A stretch of DNA of 64,000 nucleotides from Micromonospora_J zhanjiangensis. GTDB taxonomy: Bacteria > Actinomycetota > Actinomycetes > Mycobacteriales > Micromonosporaceae. The translations under genes were made by a program, and so were the position numbers. The stretch lies in the NCBI RefSeq assembly GCF_042650605.1, contig NZ_JBHSBN010000007.1, forward strand, positions 1 through 64,000, read 5' to 3'. Positions 23,342 to 32,736 of this stretch are shown here, piece after piece; the first letter of the stretch is position 1, and the number at the start of each line of letters is the position of its first letter. Under the pieces are notes generated by a model. It was not told where the DNA came from, did no database searches, and saw nothing but the letters and a program-made list of their open reading frames with translations.

Positions 23342-25242
23342 TGGGCGCCCGGCGGAACTGGTCGTTGCGGCGGCGGGTGGTGGTGCTCTGCGTCACCGTG
23401 GGTGTCCTGCTCACCGGTCTCGCGGTGGCCGAGGCGGTGGTGGCGACGCGGAACCGCCAGGCTACCGACACGATCCTCAACCAGACCGGTCCGCTGCGGG
23501 TGCAGGCCGAGGCGTTGCTCGCCGCGATGATCAATCAGGAGACCGGGGTCCGCGGTTACGTGGTCAGCGGCAAACGGGACGACCTCGCTCCGTACGAGAA
23601 CGGGCTCAAGCAGGAGCAGAGCACCGTCGCGGCGATGCGCCCGCTGCTGGCCGACCATCCGGCCGTCCAGCAACAGGTGGCGACGGTCGAGGAGAAGGCC
23701 GACCGGTGGCGGCAGACGGTCGCCATCCCGGCCATCGAGACGACCGGGCGGTCCGGCCCCTCGGCCGGTCAGTCGGTGCTCACCGAGGACGCCCGGGCGC
23801 AGTTCGACGGGATCCGGGCCAGCATCGGTGACCTCCAGCAGTCGATCATGGTGCTCCGGCAGCAGGGCGCGGACCGGGTCAACCGTACCGGCAACGCCCT
23901 GGTCATCCTCCTGATCACTGCCGCGCTGGTGGTGCTGATCGCCGGGTTCGCGCTGATGCTCTCGCTCAACCGGCTGGTGGTCGGCCCGCTGACGGTGCTG
24001 GCCAGCCAGGTGCGTGCCGTGGCCGAAGGCGACTACCAGCGCGACATCGAGAAGGTCGGGCCGCCGGAGCTGGCCCAGCTCGCCGGTGACGTGGACGCCA
24101 TGCGCCGCAAGATCGCCTCCGACCTGGCCGAGGTGCGGGCGGCCCGGACCAGCATCGAGGAGGCGAACGCCCAGCTGGAGAAGCAGGCCGAGGAACTGGT
24201 CCGGTCCAACCGGGACCTGGAACAGTTCGCCTACGTCGCCTCGCACGACCTGCAGGAGCCGTTGCGCAAGGTGTCCAGCTTCTGCCAGCTGCTGCAACGC
24301 CGGTACGCCGGCCAGCTCGACGAGCGGGCCGACCAGTACATCGCCTTCGCGGTGGACGGTGCGCAGCGGATGCAGCGGCTGATCAACGACCTGCTGGCGT
24401 TCTCCCGGATCGGCCGGCTCACCACCGGGTTCGTCGAGGTCGACCTGGACCAGGTGATGGCCGAGGTGTCCGGCCAGACCGAGGCGGCCCGGGAGTACGT
24501 GGACGGCGAGCTGACCTGGTCCGACCTGCCGGTGGTCAGCGGTGAGGAGGCACTGCTGACGAACCTGCTGGCCAACCTGGTGAGCAACTCGTTGAAGTTC
24601 CGCCGTCCCGACGTGCCGCCCCGGGTGCACATCTCCGCGCGCCGGGTCGGCGCCGATTGGGAGATCACCTGCCAGGACAACGGGATCGGCATCGAGTCCG
24701 AGTTCGCCGACAAGATCTTCGTCATCTTCCAGCGGCTGCACTCGAAGGACGCCTACCCGGGCACCGGAATCGGCCTGGCGATCGTGAAGAAGATCGTCGA
24801 GTACCACGGCGGCCGGGTCTGGGTGGACCCGGACGTACCCGAGGGGACCGCCATCCGGTTCACCCTCCCGGCGCTGACCGCCGAGGAGGACGAGGCGCCG
24901 ACGGATGCGTCCGGTCCGGCCGGGACCGAGTCGTCCGAGTCCTCCGGTGCGGCCGGAGCGGCGCCGGTGGGGTCGGACGCTGCCGGGCCGGACGACGCTG
25001 CCGGGCCGGACGACGCTGCCGGGCCGGACGACGCTGCCGGGCCGGACGACGCTGCCGGGCCGGACGACGCTGCCGGGCCGGACGACGCTGCCGGGCCGGA
25101 CGACGCTGCCGGGCCGGACACGGCGGGGTCGGACACGGCGGGGTCGAACACTGCCGGGTCGGACGCTGCGGAGAACGGTGCCGGGCGAACGGGCGGTAAG
25201 TCGGTGGAGGAGACTGGTGGGATGAGGGAGACGGTGGCATGA
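23338..25242 (+). CDS. Sensor histidine kinase with CHASE3 domain
   Basis: 634 aa. TM1 (about 14-36), an extracytoplasmic CHASE3-type helical domain (NQETGVRGYVVSG), TM2 (about 187-209), HAMP, a coiled coil, then the phospho-acceptor His303 in ASHDLQEPLRKVSSF. The ATPase has NLVSNSLKF, DNGIGI and GTGIGLAIVKKI. The H-box type is that of phytochrome-like kinases, which often pair with single-domain regulators such as the one downstream. The last 120 residues are a disordered acidic tail with seven exact GPDDAA repeats. Starts and stops overlap both neighbours. Confidence 0.93.
   Translation: MMGARRNWSLRRRVVVLCVTVGVLLTGLAVAEAVVATRNRQATDTILNQTGPLRVQAEALLAAMINQETGVRGYVVSGKRDDLAPYENGLKQEQSTVAAMRPLLADHPAVQQQVATVEEKADRWRQTVAIPAIETTGRSGPSAGQSVLTEDARAQFDGIRASIGDLQQSIMVLRQQGADRVNRTGNALVILLITAALVVLIAGFALMLSLNRLVVGPLTVLASQVRAVAEGDYQRDIEKVGPPELAQLAGDVDAMRRKIASDLAEVRAARTSIEEANAQLEKQAEELVRSNRDLEQFAYVASHDLQEPLRKVSSFCQLLQRRYAGQLDERADQYIAFAVDGAQRMQRLINDLLAFSRIGRLTTGFVEVDLDQVMAEVSGQTEAAREYVDGELTWSDLPVVSGEEALLTNLLANLVSNSLKFRRPDVPPRVHISARRVGADWEITCQDNGIGIESEFADKIFVIFQRLHSKDAYPGTGIGLAIVKKIVEYHGGRVWVDPDVPEGTAIRFTLPALTAEEDEAPTDASGPAGTESSESSGAAGAAPVGSDAAGPDDAAGPDDAAGPDDAAGPDDAAGPDDAAGPDDAAGPDDAAGPDTAGSDTAGSNTAGSDAAENGAGRTGGKSVEETGGMRETVA
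24982..25107 (+). repeat. Seven tandem 18-bp units inside the kinase gene
   Basis: Seven identical copies of an 18-bp unit (GCCGGGCCGGACGACGCT) encode the six-residue repeat of the kinase tail; degenerate copies follow to about 25165. Exact identity at synonymous positions points to recent slippage or unequal recombination, so copy number may vary between strains. Confidence 0.95.
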
Positions 25243-25691
25243 CGGCGCCTGCCGACGGAAAGAGCCCGATCGAGGTCCTGCTCGTCGAGGACGACCCGGG
25301 CGACGTGCTGATGACGCAGGAGGCGTTCGAGGAGCACAAGCTGCGCAACCGGCTCACCGTCGTCTCCGACGGCGCGGAGGCGCTCGCCTACCTGCGCCGG
25401 GAGGGCCAGTACGCGGACGCCACCGTGCCGGACCTGATCCTGCTCGACCTGAACCTGCCCCGCTTCGACGGTCGGCAGGTGCTCGCCGAGATCAAGAAGG
25501 ACGACCACCTGCGGCAGATCCCGGTGGTGGTGCTCACCACGTCGCAGGCGGACGAGGACATCCTGCGCAGCTACCAGTTGCACGCGAACGCGTACGTCAC
25601 CAAGCCGGTCGACTTCGAGCGGTTCATCGCGGTGGTCCGGCAGATCGACGAGTTCTTCGTCAGCGTGGTGAAGCTGCCCCCGCGCGGCTGA
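25239..25691 (+). CDS. Single-domain response regulator (Rcp1-like)
   Basis: 150 aa, a receiver domain only. The acidic pair is in LLVEDDPGD, the phospho-acceptor is D70 in LILLDLNLP, and YVTKP supplies the conserved Lys-Pro. There is no output domain. Its start overlaps the kinase stop by 4 nt. It is the expected phosphoryl partner of the preceding kinase, possibly passing the signal to the receiver-phosphatase encoded first in the operon. Confidence 0.93.
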   Translation: MTAPADGKSPIEVLLVEDDPGDVLMTQEAFEEHKLRNRLTVVSDGAEALAYLRREGQYADATVPDLILLDLNLPRFDGRQVLAEIKKDDHLRQIPVVVLTTSQADEDILRSYQLHANAYVTKPVDFERFIAVVRQIDEFFVSVVKLPPRG

Positions 25692-25696
25692 CCATC

Positions 25697-26509
25697 GTGA
25701 CCACGAACCTGATCGAAGAGGTCGGCGCGCTGCTCCGGAAGGCCGCGGCGAACGCCATCATGCCGTCGTTCCGCCGGCTCGACGACGACGAGATCGAGGA
25801 GAAGTCGCCCGGCCAGCTGGTGACCGTGGCCGACCGCCGGGCCGAACAGATCATCGGCGACGGGCTGCGCGCGCTGCTGCCCGGTTCGGTCGTGGTCGGC
25901 GAGGAAGGGGTGGCCGAGGACGCCGGCCAGCTCGAGCACCTGCGCGAGAGCGGCCCGGTCTGGCTGGTCGACCCGCTGGACGGCACCTCGAACTTCACCG
26001 CCGGGCGGCCCCCGTTCGCGGTGATGGTGGCGTTGCGCCGGGACGGGGTCACCCGGACCGGTTGGATCCTCGACCCGTTGACCGACAGCCTGCTGGTGGC
26101 CGACGAGCACCGCGGCGCGTACCTCGACGGGGCGGCCGTACGGCTGCCGCAGGCCGGGCCGCCGGCCGCCGACCTGCGCGGCGCGCTGCGGGCCCGGATC
26201 CTGCCGGACGCCATGCGGGATTCGGTCGGCGAGCACGGCGACCGGATCGGTGCGCTGCTGTCCGGCCGGCACTGCGCCGCCCAGGAGTACCGCGACATCG
26301 TCACCGGCGTGCAGCACTTCGCCGTCTTCTGGCGCACCCTGCCCTGGGACCACACCGCCGGGGTGCTGCTGGTCGAGGAGGCCGGCGGGGTGGCCCGCCG
26401 GTTCGACGGCGGCCGGTACGACCCGGCCGACGACCGGCGCGGCCTGTTGGTCGCGGCCAACGAGGAGATCTGGACGACGGTCCAGGAGGTCCTCGGCGCG
26501 ACCGACTGA
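25697..26509 (+). CDS. Inositol-monophosphatase-family phosphatase
   Basis: 270 aa, GTG start, 5 bp after the response regulator stop. Metal-site motifs are present: VVGEEG, WLVDPLDGTSNFTAG and LPWDHTAGVLLVEEAGG. Members hydrolyse inositol phosphates, histidinol phosphate, fructose bisphosphate or PAP. The sequence gives no clear choice. It may be the last gene of the signalling operon. It ends 4 bp from the convergent HTH regulator gene. Confidence 0.9.
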   Translation: MTTNLIEEVGALLRKAAANAIMPSFRRLDDDEIEEKSPGQLVTVADRRAEQIIGDGLRALLPGSVVVGEEGVAEDAGQLEHLRESGPVWLVDPLDGTSNFTAGRPPFAVMVALRRDGVTRTGWILDPLTDSLLVADEHRGAYLDGAAVRLPQAGPPAADLRGALRARILPDAMRDSVGEHGDRIGALLSGRHCAAQEYRDIVTGVQHFAVFWRTLPWDHTAGVLLVEEAGGVARRFDGGRYDPADDRRGLLVAANEEIWTTVQEVLGATD

Positions 26510-26513
26510 CTCC

Positions 26514-27359
26514 TCAACGCGCCTGCGCCGGCCACTGCGGACCGACGACGCCGAGCAGCTTCAGCGCCTCGGCCGACGGGCTGCCCGGGACGGCCGTGTG
26601 GATGACGAGCCGCTGGCCGTGCCCGGCCACCTCCAGCACCTCGCACTCCAGGGTCAGCTCGCCGACCACCGGATGGACCAGCGTCTTGCTGGTCGATCCC
26701 TGCCGGACGCAGACCCGGTGCTCGGCCCAGCGCCGGGCGAACTCCGGGCTGGTCAGCAGCCGGTCGATCAGCCGGCGGATGCCCGGGTCGCCCGGATACT
26801 GCGCGGCCGCCGCCCGCAGGTCGGCGACGCACTGGTCGGCGTACGCGGCGGCGGCCGGGTCACCGGACAGGTCCACCCCGCAGCCACCGAGGAACATCCG
26901 CCAGACCAGGTTGCGCTCTTCCGCCGAGCAGCCGGCCGGATCGCCGAGCAGGGCCACCGCGAGCGGATTCCAGGCCAGCAGGTCGTACTTCACGTCGATG
27001 ACGAAGGCCGGGGTGTCGGTGAGCCGGTCCAGCAGGTGCAGGACCCCGGCCGGCACGTCCGCGCTGGGTCCGGCCGGCGGTCGGGGCACCTCACCGGCGA
27101 GCCGGAAGAGGTGGTCCCGCTCGTTCGTGTGCAGTCGCAACGCCCGGCCCAGGGCGGACAGCACCTGCCGGGACGGGTGCGGACCGCGGGCCTGTTCGAG
27201 CCGGATGTAGTAGTCGACCGAGATGCCGGCCAGCCGGGCCACCTCCTCCCGGCGCAGTCCCGGCGTGCGGCGGCGGGTCCCGGCGGGCAGCCCGACGTCT
27301 CCGGGCCGCACCCGGGCCCGTCGGATGCGCAGGAAGTCGGCGAGTTGGCGGCGGTCCAT
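26514..27359 (-). CDS. XRE-type regulator with MmyB-like ligand-binding domain
   Basis: 281 aa. The N-terminal HTH contains GLRREEVARLAGISVDYYIR followed by LEQARGPHPSRQVL, the signature of this actinobacterial family. The C-terminal part (YDLLAWNPLAVALLGD, HPVVGELTLECE) is the MmyB-like, PAS-related ligand domain. It is divergent from an SDR gene, a common arrangement in which the regulator controls the reductase. A 7-bp dyad lies in the shared 102-bp spacer. Confidence 0.92.
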   Translation of the reverse strand: MDRRQLADFLRIRRARVRPGDVGLPAGTRRRTPGLRREEVARLAGISVDYYIRLEQARGPHPSRQVLSALGRALRLHTNERDHLFRLAGEVPRPPAGPSADVPAGVLHLLDRLTDTPAFVIDVKYDLLAWNPLAVALLGDPAGCSAEERNLVWRMFLGGCGVDLSGDPAAAAYADQCVADLRAAAAQYPGDPGIRRLIDRLLTSPEFARRWAEHRVCVRQGSTSKTLVHPVVGELTLECEVLEVAGHGQRLVIHTAVPGSPSAEALKLLGVVGPQWPAQAR

Positions 27360-27390
27360 CCGTTCATCATCGCCGGACGCCGGTAACGCC

Positions 27391-27415
27391 AACCAGGTAC
27401 CGCCGGTCCCTGGTT
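27391..27415. promoter_or_regulatory. Dyad in the regulator-SDR divergent spacer
   Basis: AACCAGG (27391-27397) and CCTGGTT (27409-27415) form a perfect 7-bp inverted repeat with an 11-nt spacer, midway between the divergent starts. It is a candidate operator for the MmyB-like regulator. Confidence 0.45.
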
Positions 27416-27461
27416 CGGCAGGTCTCTCCCGCCGGGCCGGGCCGGCTCGCAGGCTGGCGGC

Positions 27462-28190
27462 ATGACAGAGAAGATCATTGCCCTGGTGACCGGGGCGAAC
27501 CGGGGAATCGGTCAGGAGATCGCCCGTGGACTGGCCGTGGCCGGCGCGACCGTGCTGGTCGGCGCCCGCTCGACCGAGGCGGGCCGGCAGGCGGCGGAGA
27601 AGCTGACGGCCGACGGGCTGGACGCCACCGCCGTCGAGGTGGACGTCACCGACGCGGAATCGGTGGCGCGGGCCGCGCGGTGGGTCGAGGACGAATTCGG
27701 CCGGCTGGACGCCCTGGTCAACAACGCCGGGGTACTGCTCGAACGCGGTCAGTGGCCGAGCCAGGTGCCGATGGAGGTGCTCGACCGGACGTACCAGGTG
27801 AACGTGTTCGGGGTGATCCGGATGATCGACGCGATGCTGCCGCTGTTGCGCCGGTCGGCGGCCGGCCGGATCGTCAACCTGTCCAGCGGGCTGGGTTCGT
27901 TCGCGCTGACCGCCGATTCGGACCATCAGTTCGCGAAGAACCCGCTGTTGGCGTACAACTCGTCGAAGAGCGCGCTGAACGCGGTCACCGTCTCGTACGC
28001 GAACGAACTGCGGAACACCCCGATCAAGGTCAACTCGGCGGACCCCGGGTACTGCGCCACCGAGATGAACGGCTACGGCGGCACCCGTACGCCGGCGCAG
28101 GGCGCGATCGCCGCGGTCCGGTTGGCCACCCTGCCGGCGGACGGGCCGACCGGTGGCTTCTTCGACGAGGACGGTCCGCACCCCTGGTGA
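27462..28190 (+). CDS. SDR-family oxidoreductase (carbonyl-reductase type)
   Basis: 242 aa. TGANRGIG near the N-terminus, NNAGVL, NLSSGLGS with the catalytic Ser and YNSSK as the Y-x3-K pair are present. KVNSADPGYCATEMNGYGG is the C-terminal signature of the eukaryote-like carbonyl reductase branch, usually NADPH-dependent. It is divergent from the MmyB-like regulator that likely controls it. Confidence 0.9.
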   Translation: MTEKIIALVTGANRGIGQEIARGLAVAGATVLVGARSTEAGRQAAEKLTADGLDATAVEVDVTDAESVARAARWVEDEFGRLDALVNNAGVLLERGQWPSQVPMEVLDRTYQVNVFGVIRMIDAMLPLLRRSAAGRIVNLSSGLGSFALTADSDHQFAKNPLLAYNSSKSALNAVTVSYANELRNTPIKVNSADPGYCATEMNGYGGTRTPAQGAIAAVRLATLPADGPTGGFFDEDGPHPW

Positions 28191-28382
28191 CGTGGGCGTG
28201 ACCCGGCGTCCACGACGGCGGTCGACCGGATCGCGGCGGGCCGACACGGCAGCCGCGGTCCGGTAGGCTCACCGGCGGTCTCCGCCCGGTGGCCCCGTTC
28301 CGCGGGCGCCGACGGAGACCGCCGCCGACGCGGGCACCGGTCCCGAGCGGGGGTCAGGCGGCCGAACGGAGGGACGACTTTC

Positions 28383-29429
28383 GTGCGTTGCGCGCCTGGA
28401 AACCGGCTCGGCCGGCAGTTCCTCGCGGCCCTGCTGACCGCGGTCACCGCGCTCACGGCGGGCACCGCGGCCGCCGTCGCCGACGTCGCCGTGGCGGTGG
28501 CCGCGCCGAATCCGAACCCCGGCGACGAGGGTGGCACCAAGAAGCTGCGCGACGCGCTGGAGGCGGCCGCCCGCGGACACATCGACGCCCAGGCCAAGCT
28601 GGACGCCTCGACCAAGCGGCAGACCGAGCTGACCGGCCGGCTCAGGGACGTCGAGGCCCGACTGGTCGACCTCACTGCCCAGGTCGGCGCGGTGGCCGCC
28701 CGGTCCTACCGGCTGGGCCGGCTCACCCCGTACTCGATGATGTTGAACAGCGCGTCCCCGGACGAGCTGCTGCAACGGTCGGCGGCGCTGGAGCTGATCT
28801 CCCAGCTGGACAGCCAGAAGCTGCGCGACCTGACCGACAGCCGGGCACAGGCGACCGAGGCCAAGGCGGCCATCGACGCCGAGGTGGTGCAGCAGCGCAA
28901 GCAGGTCGCCGTCATGGCGCAGAAGAAGAAGGACGCGGAACGGGCGCTGGCCGCGGTGGGCGGCGCGACCAGCGCCGGCTTCGTGAACGCCAATTCGCCA
29001 CTGGCCAAACCCGCGCCGCGCAACTCCGACGGCTCCTGGCCCAGCGAGTCGTGCAACGTCGACGACCCGACCACCGGTTCCTGCATCACCCCGCGCACGC
29101 TGCACGCGATGCAGCAGGCCCAGGCGGCCGGCTTCAAGCGGTACGTCTCCTGCCACCGTAGCGGCGGCGGCGGTGAACACCCCAAGGGTCGGGCCTGCGA
29201 CTTCTCCGCCGCGGCGGGTGGCTTCGAGAACGTCAGCGCCACCGGCGGGGACCGCACCTACGGCAACAACCTGGCCGCGTACTTCATCAAGAACGCCGGC
29301 CGGCTCGGGGTGCTGTACGTGATCTGGTACCGGCAGATCTGGATGCCGGGCACCGGCTGGCGGTCCTACGACGGGGCCGGCAGCCCGGCCGCCGACCACA
29401 CGAACCACGTCCATCTCTCCATGTACTGA
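28383..29429 (+). CDS. Secreted coiled-coil protein with ARB-07466-like C-terminal domain
   Basis: 348 aa, GTG start. A signal peptide (basic start, LLTAVTALTAGTAAAVADV) is followed by long coiled coil (about 50-195), as in NlpC/RipA-type wall proteins. The C-terminal 130 residues hold EHPKGRACDFS and HTNHVHLS, whose His and Asp residues are arranged like the metal ligands of VanY/ARB-07466-like peptidases. Two Cys residues in that domain could form a disulfide. A peptidoglycan-modifying enzyme or an inactive binding relative is likely. Confidence 0.83.
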   Translation: MRCAPGNRLGRQFLAALLTAVTALTAGTAAAVADVAVAVAAPNPNPGDEGGTKKLRDALEAAARGHIDAQAKLDASTKRQTELTGRLRDVEARLVDLTAQVGAVAARSYRLGRLTPYSMMLNSASPDELLQRSAALELISQLDSQKLRDLTDSRAQATEAKAAIDAEVVQQRKQVAVMAQKKKDAERALAAVGGATSAGFVNANSPLAKPAPRNSDGSWPSESCNVDDPTTGSCITPRTLHAMQQAQAAGFKRYVSCHRSGGGGEHPKGRACDFSAAAGGFENVSATGGDRTYGNNLAAYFIKNAGRLGVLYVIWYRQIWMPGTGWRSYDGAGSPAADHTNHVHLSMY

Positions 29430-29465
29430 CGGGTAACCGGCCGATCGGCACGTAGCATCGCAGCG

Positions 29466-31022
29466 ATGAAGCCGATCTCCTCCGATGTTGCGGCGACCAG
29501 GACCGCACTGGCGCCGCCGGAGGCTCGGCCGTTGCCGGGCGGGCTCGCCGCGGCCCTGGTCTTCCTGTCCAGCGGCGCCGTGCTGATGCTGGAGACGGTC
29601 GCGTTGCGGCTGGTCGGCCCGTACCTCGGGGTGACCCTGCAGGTCACGAGCTCGGTGATCGGGGTGGCGCTGGCCGCCATCGCGTACGGCGCCTGGTTCG
29701 GCGGGTGGCTGGCCGACCGGCGGGACCCGCGGACGCTGCTGGCCCCGGCGTTCGTGCTGGCCGGGATCGCCACCGCGCTGACCCTGCCGGCGGTCCGGTA
29801 CGCGGGCGAGTGGCTGCGCGGCGGCGCGCCCGCGGCCATCCTGCTGCTCACCTCGCTGGCCGTGTTCGTCCCGGCCGGCCTGCTCGCGGCGGTCACTCCG
29901 CTGGTGGTGAAGCTGCAGCTCGGTGACCTGCGGCGAACCGGCCAGGTGGTCGGCAAGCTGTCCAGCGTCGGCACGCTGGGCGGCATCACGGCCACCTTCG
30001 GCACCGGGTTCGTGCTGGTCGCGGCGCTGTCCAGCACGACCATCGTGGTCGGGCTGGCGGTGCTGCTCGGACTGACCGGGCTGGCGCTGGCCGAGTACCT
30101 GCGGCGGCGGGTCGGGGTCGCCGCGGCCGGCCGGTCCCGGGTCGGTGCCGCCCTGGCGGTGCTCGGGCTGGCCGGCGCCGCGCTGTCCACCGTCGCGCCG
30201 AACCCGTGCGACGTGGAGACCGCGTACCACTGTGCCCGGGTGGTGCCCGATCCGGCCCGGCCGGACGGGCGGACGCTGCTGCTCAACTCGGCCCAGCACT
30301 CGTACGTGGACCTGGCCGACCCGCGCCACCTGAAGTTCGCCTACACCCAGTGGATCGGGCTGGTGGCGGACCGGTTCACGGCACCCGACCGGCCGGTGGC
30401 CGCGCTGCACCTCGGCGGCGGTGGCTTCACCGTCCCGCGGTACCTGACCGCCACCCGGCCGGGCACCGAGAACCTGGTCTTCGAACTCGACGGCGGGCTG
30501 GTCGAGCTGGACCGGCGGGAGTTGGGCGTCCGCCCGGGACCCGACCTGCGGACGATGGTGGGCGACGCCCGGGTGCTGCTCGGTAACCGGCCCGACCGCA
30601 GCGCGGACCTGGTGGTCGGGGACGCGTTCGGGCACCTGGTGGTGCCCTGGCACCTGGCCACCCGGGAGATGATGGCCGAGATCCGGCGGGTGCTGCGACC
30701 CGGCGGCGTTTATGTGCAGAACGTCATCGACTATCCGCCGGTGCGTTTCGTCCGGGCTGAACTGGCCACCGTCGCCGCCGAGTTCGCGCACGTCGCGGTC
30801 ATCGCCCCACCGGACGCGCTGGCCGACCGGCGGGGCGCCAACTTCCTGATCGTCGCGTCCGACGAACCGCTGCCGCTGGCGAGCCTGCGGGACGGACTGG
30901 CGAAGCTGGACACCGACCCGGCCGAGCTGCTGACCGGGCCGGAGTTGTCCGAGTTCGTGGGGCCGGCACAGGTGCTCACCGACGCGTTCGCCCCGGTCGA
31001 CCAGCTGCTGGTCAAGGGCTGA
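29466..31022 (+). CDS. Membrane-bound spermidine-synthase-like fusion protein
   Basis: 518 aa. The first 230 residues hold six to seven hydrophobic segments of an MFS-like half (GAVLMLETVALRLVGPYLG near the start). The C-terminal 270 residues form a spermidine-synthase fold: LHLGGGGFTVPRYL as the SAM-type loop, FELDGGLVELDR, MVGDARVLL and DLVVGDAFG. This fused architecture is common in actinomycetes; true aminopropyl transfer is unproven for it. It follows the secreted coiled-coil gene by 36 bp. Confidence 0.87.
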   Translation: MKPISSDVAATRTALAPPEARPLPGGLAAALVFLSSGAVLMLETVALRLVGPYLGVTLQVTSSVIGVALAAIAYGAWFGGWLADRRDPRTLLAPAFVLAGIATALTLPAVRYAGEWLRGGAPAAILLLTSLAVFVPAGLLAAVTPLVVKLQLGDLRRTGQVVGKLSSVGTLGGITATFGTGFVLVAALSSTTIVVGLAVLLGLTGLALAEYLRRRVGVAAAGRSRVGAALAVLGLAGAALSTVAPNPCDVETAYHCARVVPDPARPDGRTLLLNSAQHSYVDLADPRHLKFAYTQWIGLVADRFTAPDRPVAALHLGGGGFTVPRYLTATRPGTENLVFELDGGLVELDRRELGVRPGPDLRTMVGDARVLLGNRPDRSADLVVGDAFGHLVVPWHLATREMMAEIRRVLRPGGVYVQNVIDYPPVRFVRAELATVAAEFAHVAVIAPPDALADRRGANFLIVASDEPLPLASLRDGLAKLDTDPAELLTGPELSEFVGPAQVLTDAFAPVDQLLVKG

Positions 31023-31095
31023 CCGCCGGGTCGCGGACCGGCCGCGTCCGGCGGGACGTGTGTAGATTCCTTGCCGCGGGGCAAGAAGACACACC

Positions 31096-32736
31096 ATGGG
31101 CAGGGTGAACAAGCCGACGACCACGCTCCTCGGCGAGCGCTACCGGCTGGTCGAGCGGCTCGGCGCGGGCGGCATGTCGGTGGTGTGGCGGGGCTACGAC
31201 GAGGTGCTCGGCCGCCAGGTGGCGGTCAAGGTGCTCGCCGCCCGGCTGGCCGGCGACCGGACCTTCCGGCACCGAATCCGGATCGAGGCCAAGGCCGCCG
31301 CGCGGCTGTGCCACCCGCACATCACCAACGTGTACGACTACGGCGAGACCGTCGAGGCCGGGGTGCCCGTCCCGTACGTGGTGATGGAGCTGGTCGACGG
31401 CTGCTCCGTGGCCGCGTACCTCGGCCGGCACGGCGGCCGGATGCCCTGGCGGGAGGCCGTCACGGCGTGCGCCGAGGTCGCCTCGGCGCTGGCCACCGCG
31501 CATGCCCGGGGCGTGGTGCACCGGGACGTCACCCCGGGCAACGTGATGCTCACCGGCGCCGGCGCCAAGGTGGTCGACTTCGGCATCTCGGCGCTGGTCG
31601 GCGAGCGGGACAGCGAGCCCGGCGGCGCGGTGCTCGGCACCCCCGCGTACCTGGCGCCGGAACGGCTCGACGGCGGCCAGGTCACCGCCGCCACCGACGT
31701 GTACGCCCTCGGCCTGCTGCTCTACCGGATGCTGTCCGGCCGGCTGCCCTGGCCGGTCGACGGCCGGACCGAGTTGCTGCGGGCCCACCTGTACCGGGAA
31801 CCGGAGCCGCTCGCGGTGGTTGGTGGGCTGCCCGCCGAGGTGGCCGACCTGTGCCGGCGGTGCCTGGCCAAGGACCCGGTGGACCGGCCGAGCAGCGTCG
31901 AGGTGGCCCGGACCCTGGCCGACGCGGCCGGCGTACCGGCCGTGGTGCCGGTGTCCCCGGCGCCGGGTGGGCCGATGAGCGGCCGGGACGACGAGGCGTT
32001 GCTGGCCAACGCCGGCACCACCATCCTGCCCGGCTCGGCGGCCACCGACGCGCTGCCGCTGTCCCGGTCCGGCCGCACCGTGGCCCGGGACCGGCGCGCC
32101 AACCGCCGGCACCGCGTCCAGGCGGTGGCCGCCGGGGTCGGCCTGCTCGCGGTGACCGGCGGGGTATGGGCGGCCACCTCGGCCAGCCCGGCCGCCGGTC
32201 CGGACACCCCGGCCGCCGCCGCGACGCCGGACGCCACCCCGGCCGGCCCGACCTGCCGGGTCGACTACGCGCTGCGCAGGGACACCGGCCGGGGCTTCGA
32301 CGCGGACGTGCAGGTGACCAACAGCGGTGAGCAGGCCGTACCGGGTTGGCGGCTGACCTTCGCGTTCCCCGGTGACCAGGTGGTCACCGGGGGCACCGTG
32401 CGGCACTGGCAGCAGCAGGGCCGGTCGGTCGCGGTCCGCGCCGACGACACCCCGCTCGCCCCGGGCCGGTCCGCGACGATGGCGCTGTCCGGACGGTACG
32501 CCGACGCGAACCCGTTGCCGGTCGAGTTCCGGCTCAACGACTCGTCCTGCGCGGTCCGGCTCTCCGGCGTACCGGGCGTCGCACCGACGACGGGCGCCCC
32601 CACCCCGGCCCGGACCTCCGCCACGGGCGCCTCCGGCAAGGCCAAGCCGGCACCGGCCAAGCCCGCTCCCGCGAAGAAGCCCGAGCCCAGGGGCAAGGCC
32701 AAGGGCAAGGACAAGGGCAAGGGCGGCGGCGACTGA
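31096..32736 (+). CDS. Ser/Thr protein kinase with extracytoplasmic CBM2 domain
   Basis: 546 aa. Kinase domain 15-275: glycine loop LGAGGMSVV, K45, HRDVTPGN (D144, N149), DFG at 161-163 and GTPAYLAPE. A linker leads to one membrane helix (about 341-361). Outside lies a domain (387-489) matching carbohydrate-binding module family 2: terminal cysteines C387 and C485, VQVTNSGEQAVPGWRLTF with W418, and RHWQQQG with W438. A Lys/Pro/Gly-rich tail ends the protein. A kinase that senses wall or plant polysaccharide is a plausible reading, but the ligand is inferred. Confidence 0.88.
   Translation: MGRVNKPTTTLLGERYRLVERLGAGGMSVVWRGYDEVLGRQVAVKVLAARLAGDRTFRHRIRIEAKAAARLCHPHITNVYDYGETVEAGVPVPYVVMELVDGCSVAAYLGRHGGRMPWREAVTACAEVASALATAHARGVVHRDVTPGNVMLTGAGAKVVDFGISALVGERDSEPGGAVLGTPAYLAPERLDGGQVTAATDVYALGLLLYRMLSGRLPWPVDGRTELLRAHLYREPEPLAVVGGLPAEVADLCRRCLAKDPVDRPSSVEVARTLADAAGVPAVVPVSPAPGGPMSGRDDEALLANAGTTILPGSAATDALPLSRSGRTVARDRRANRRHRVQAVAAGVGLLAVTGGVWAATSASPAAGPDTPAAAATPDATPAGPTCRVDYALRRDTGRGFDADVQVTNSGEQAVPGWRLTFAFPGDQVVTGGTVRHWQQQGRSVAVRADDTPLAPGRSATMALSGRYADANPLPVEFRLNDSSCAVRLSGVPGVAPTTGAPTPARTSATGASGKAKPAPAKPAPAKKPEPRGKAKGKDKGKGGGD

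Noticed and set aside
24982..25107. Regular repeats as a possible CRISPR array
   Set aside because: Units are 18 bp with no spacers and lie in frame within a kinase gene. The same applies to 43273-43380.
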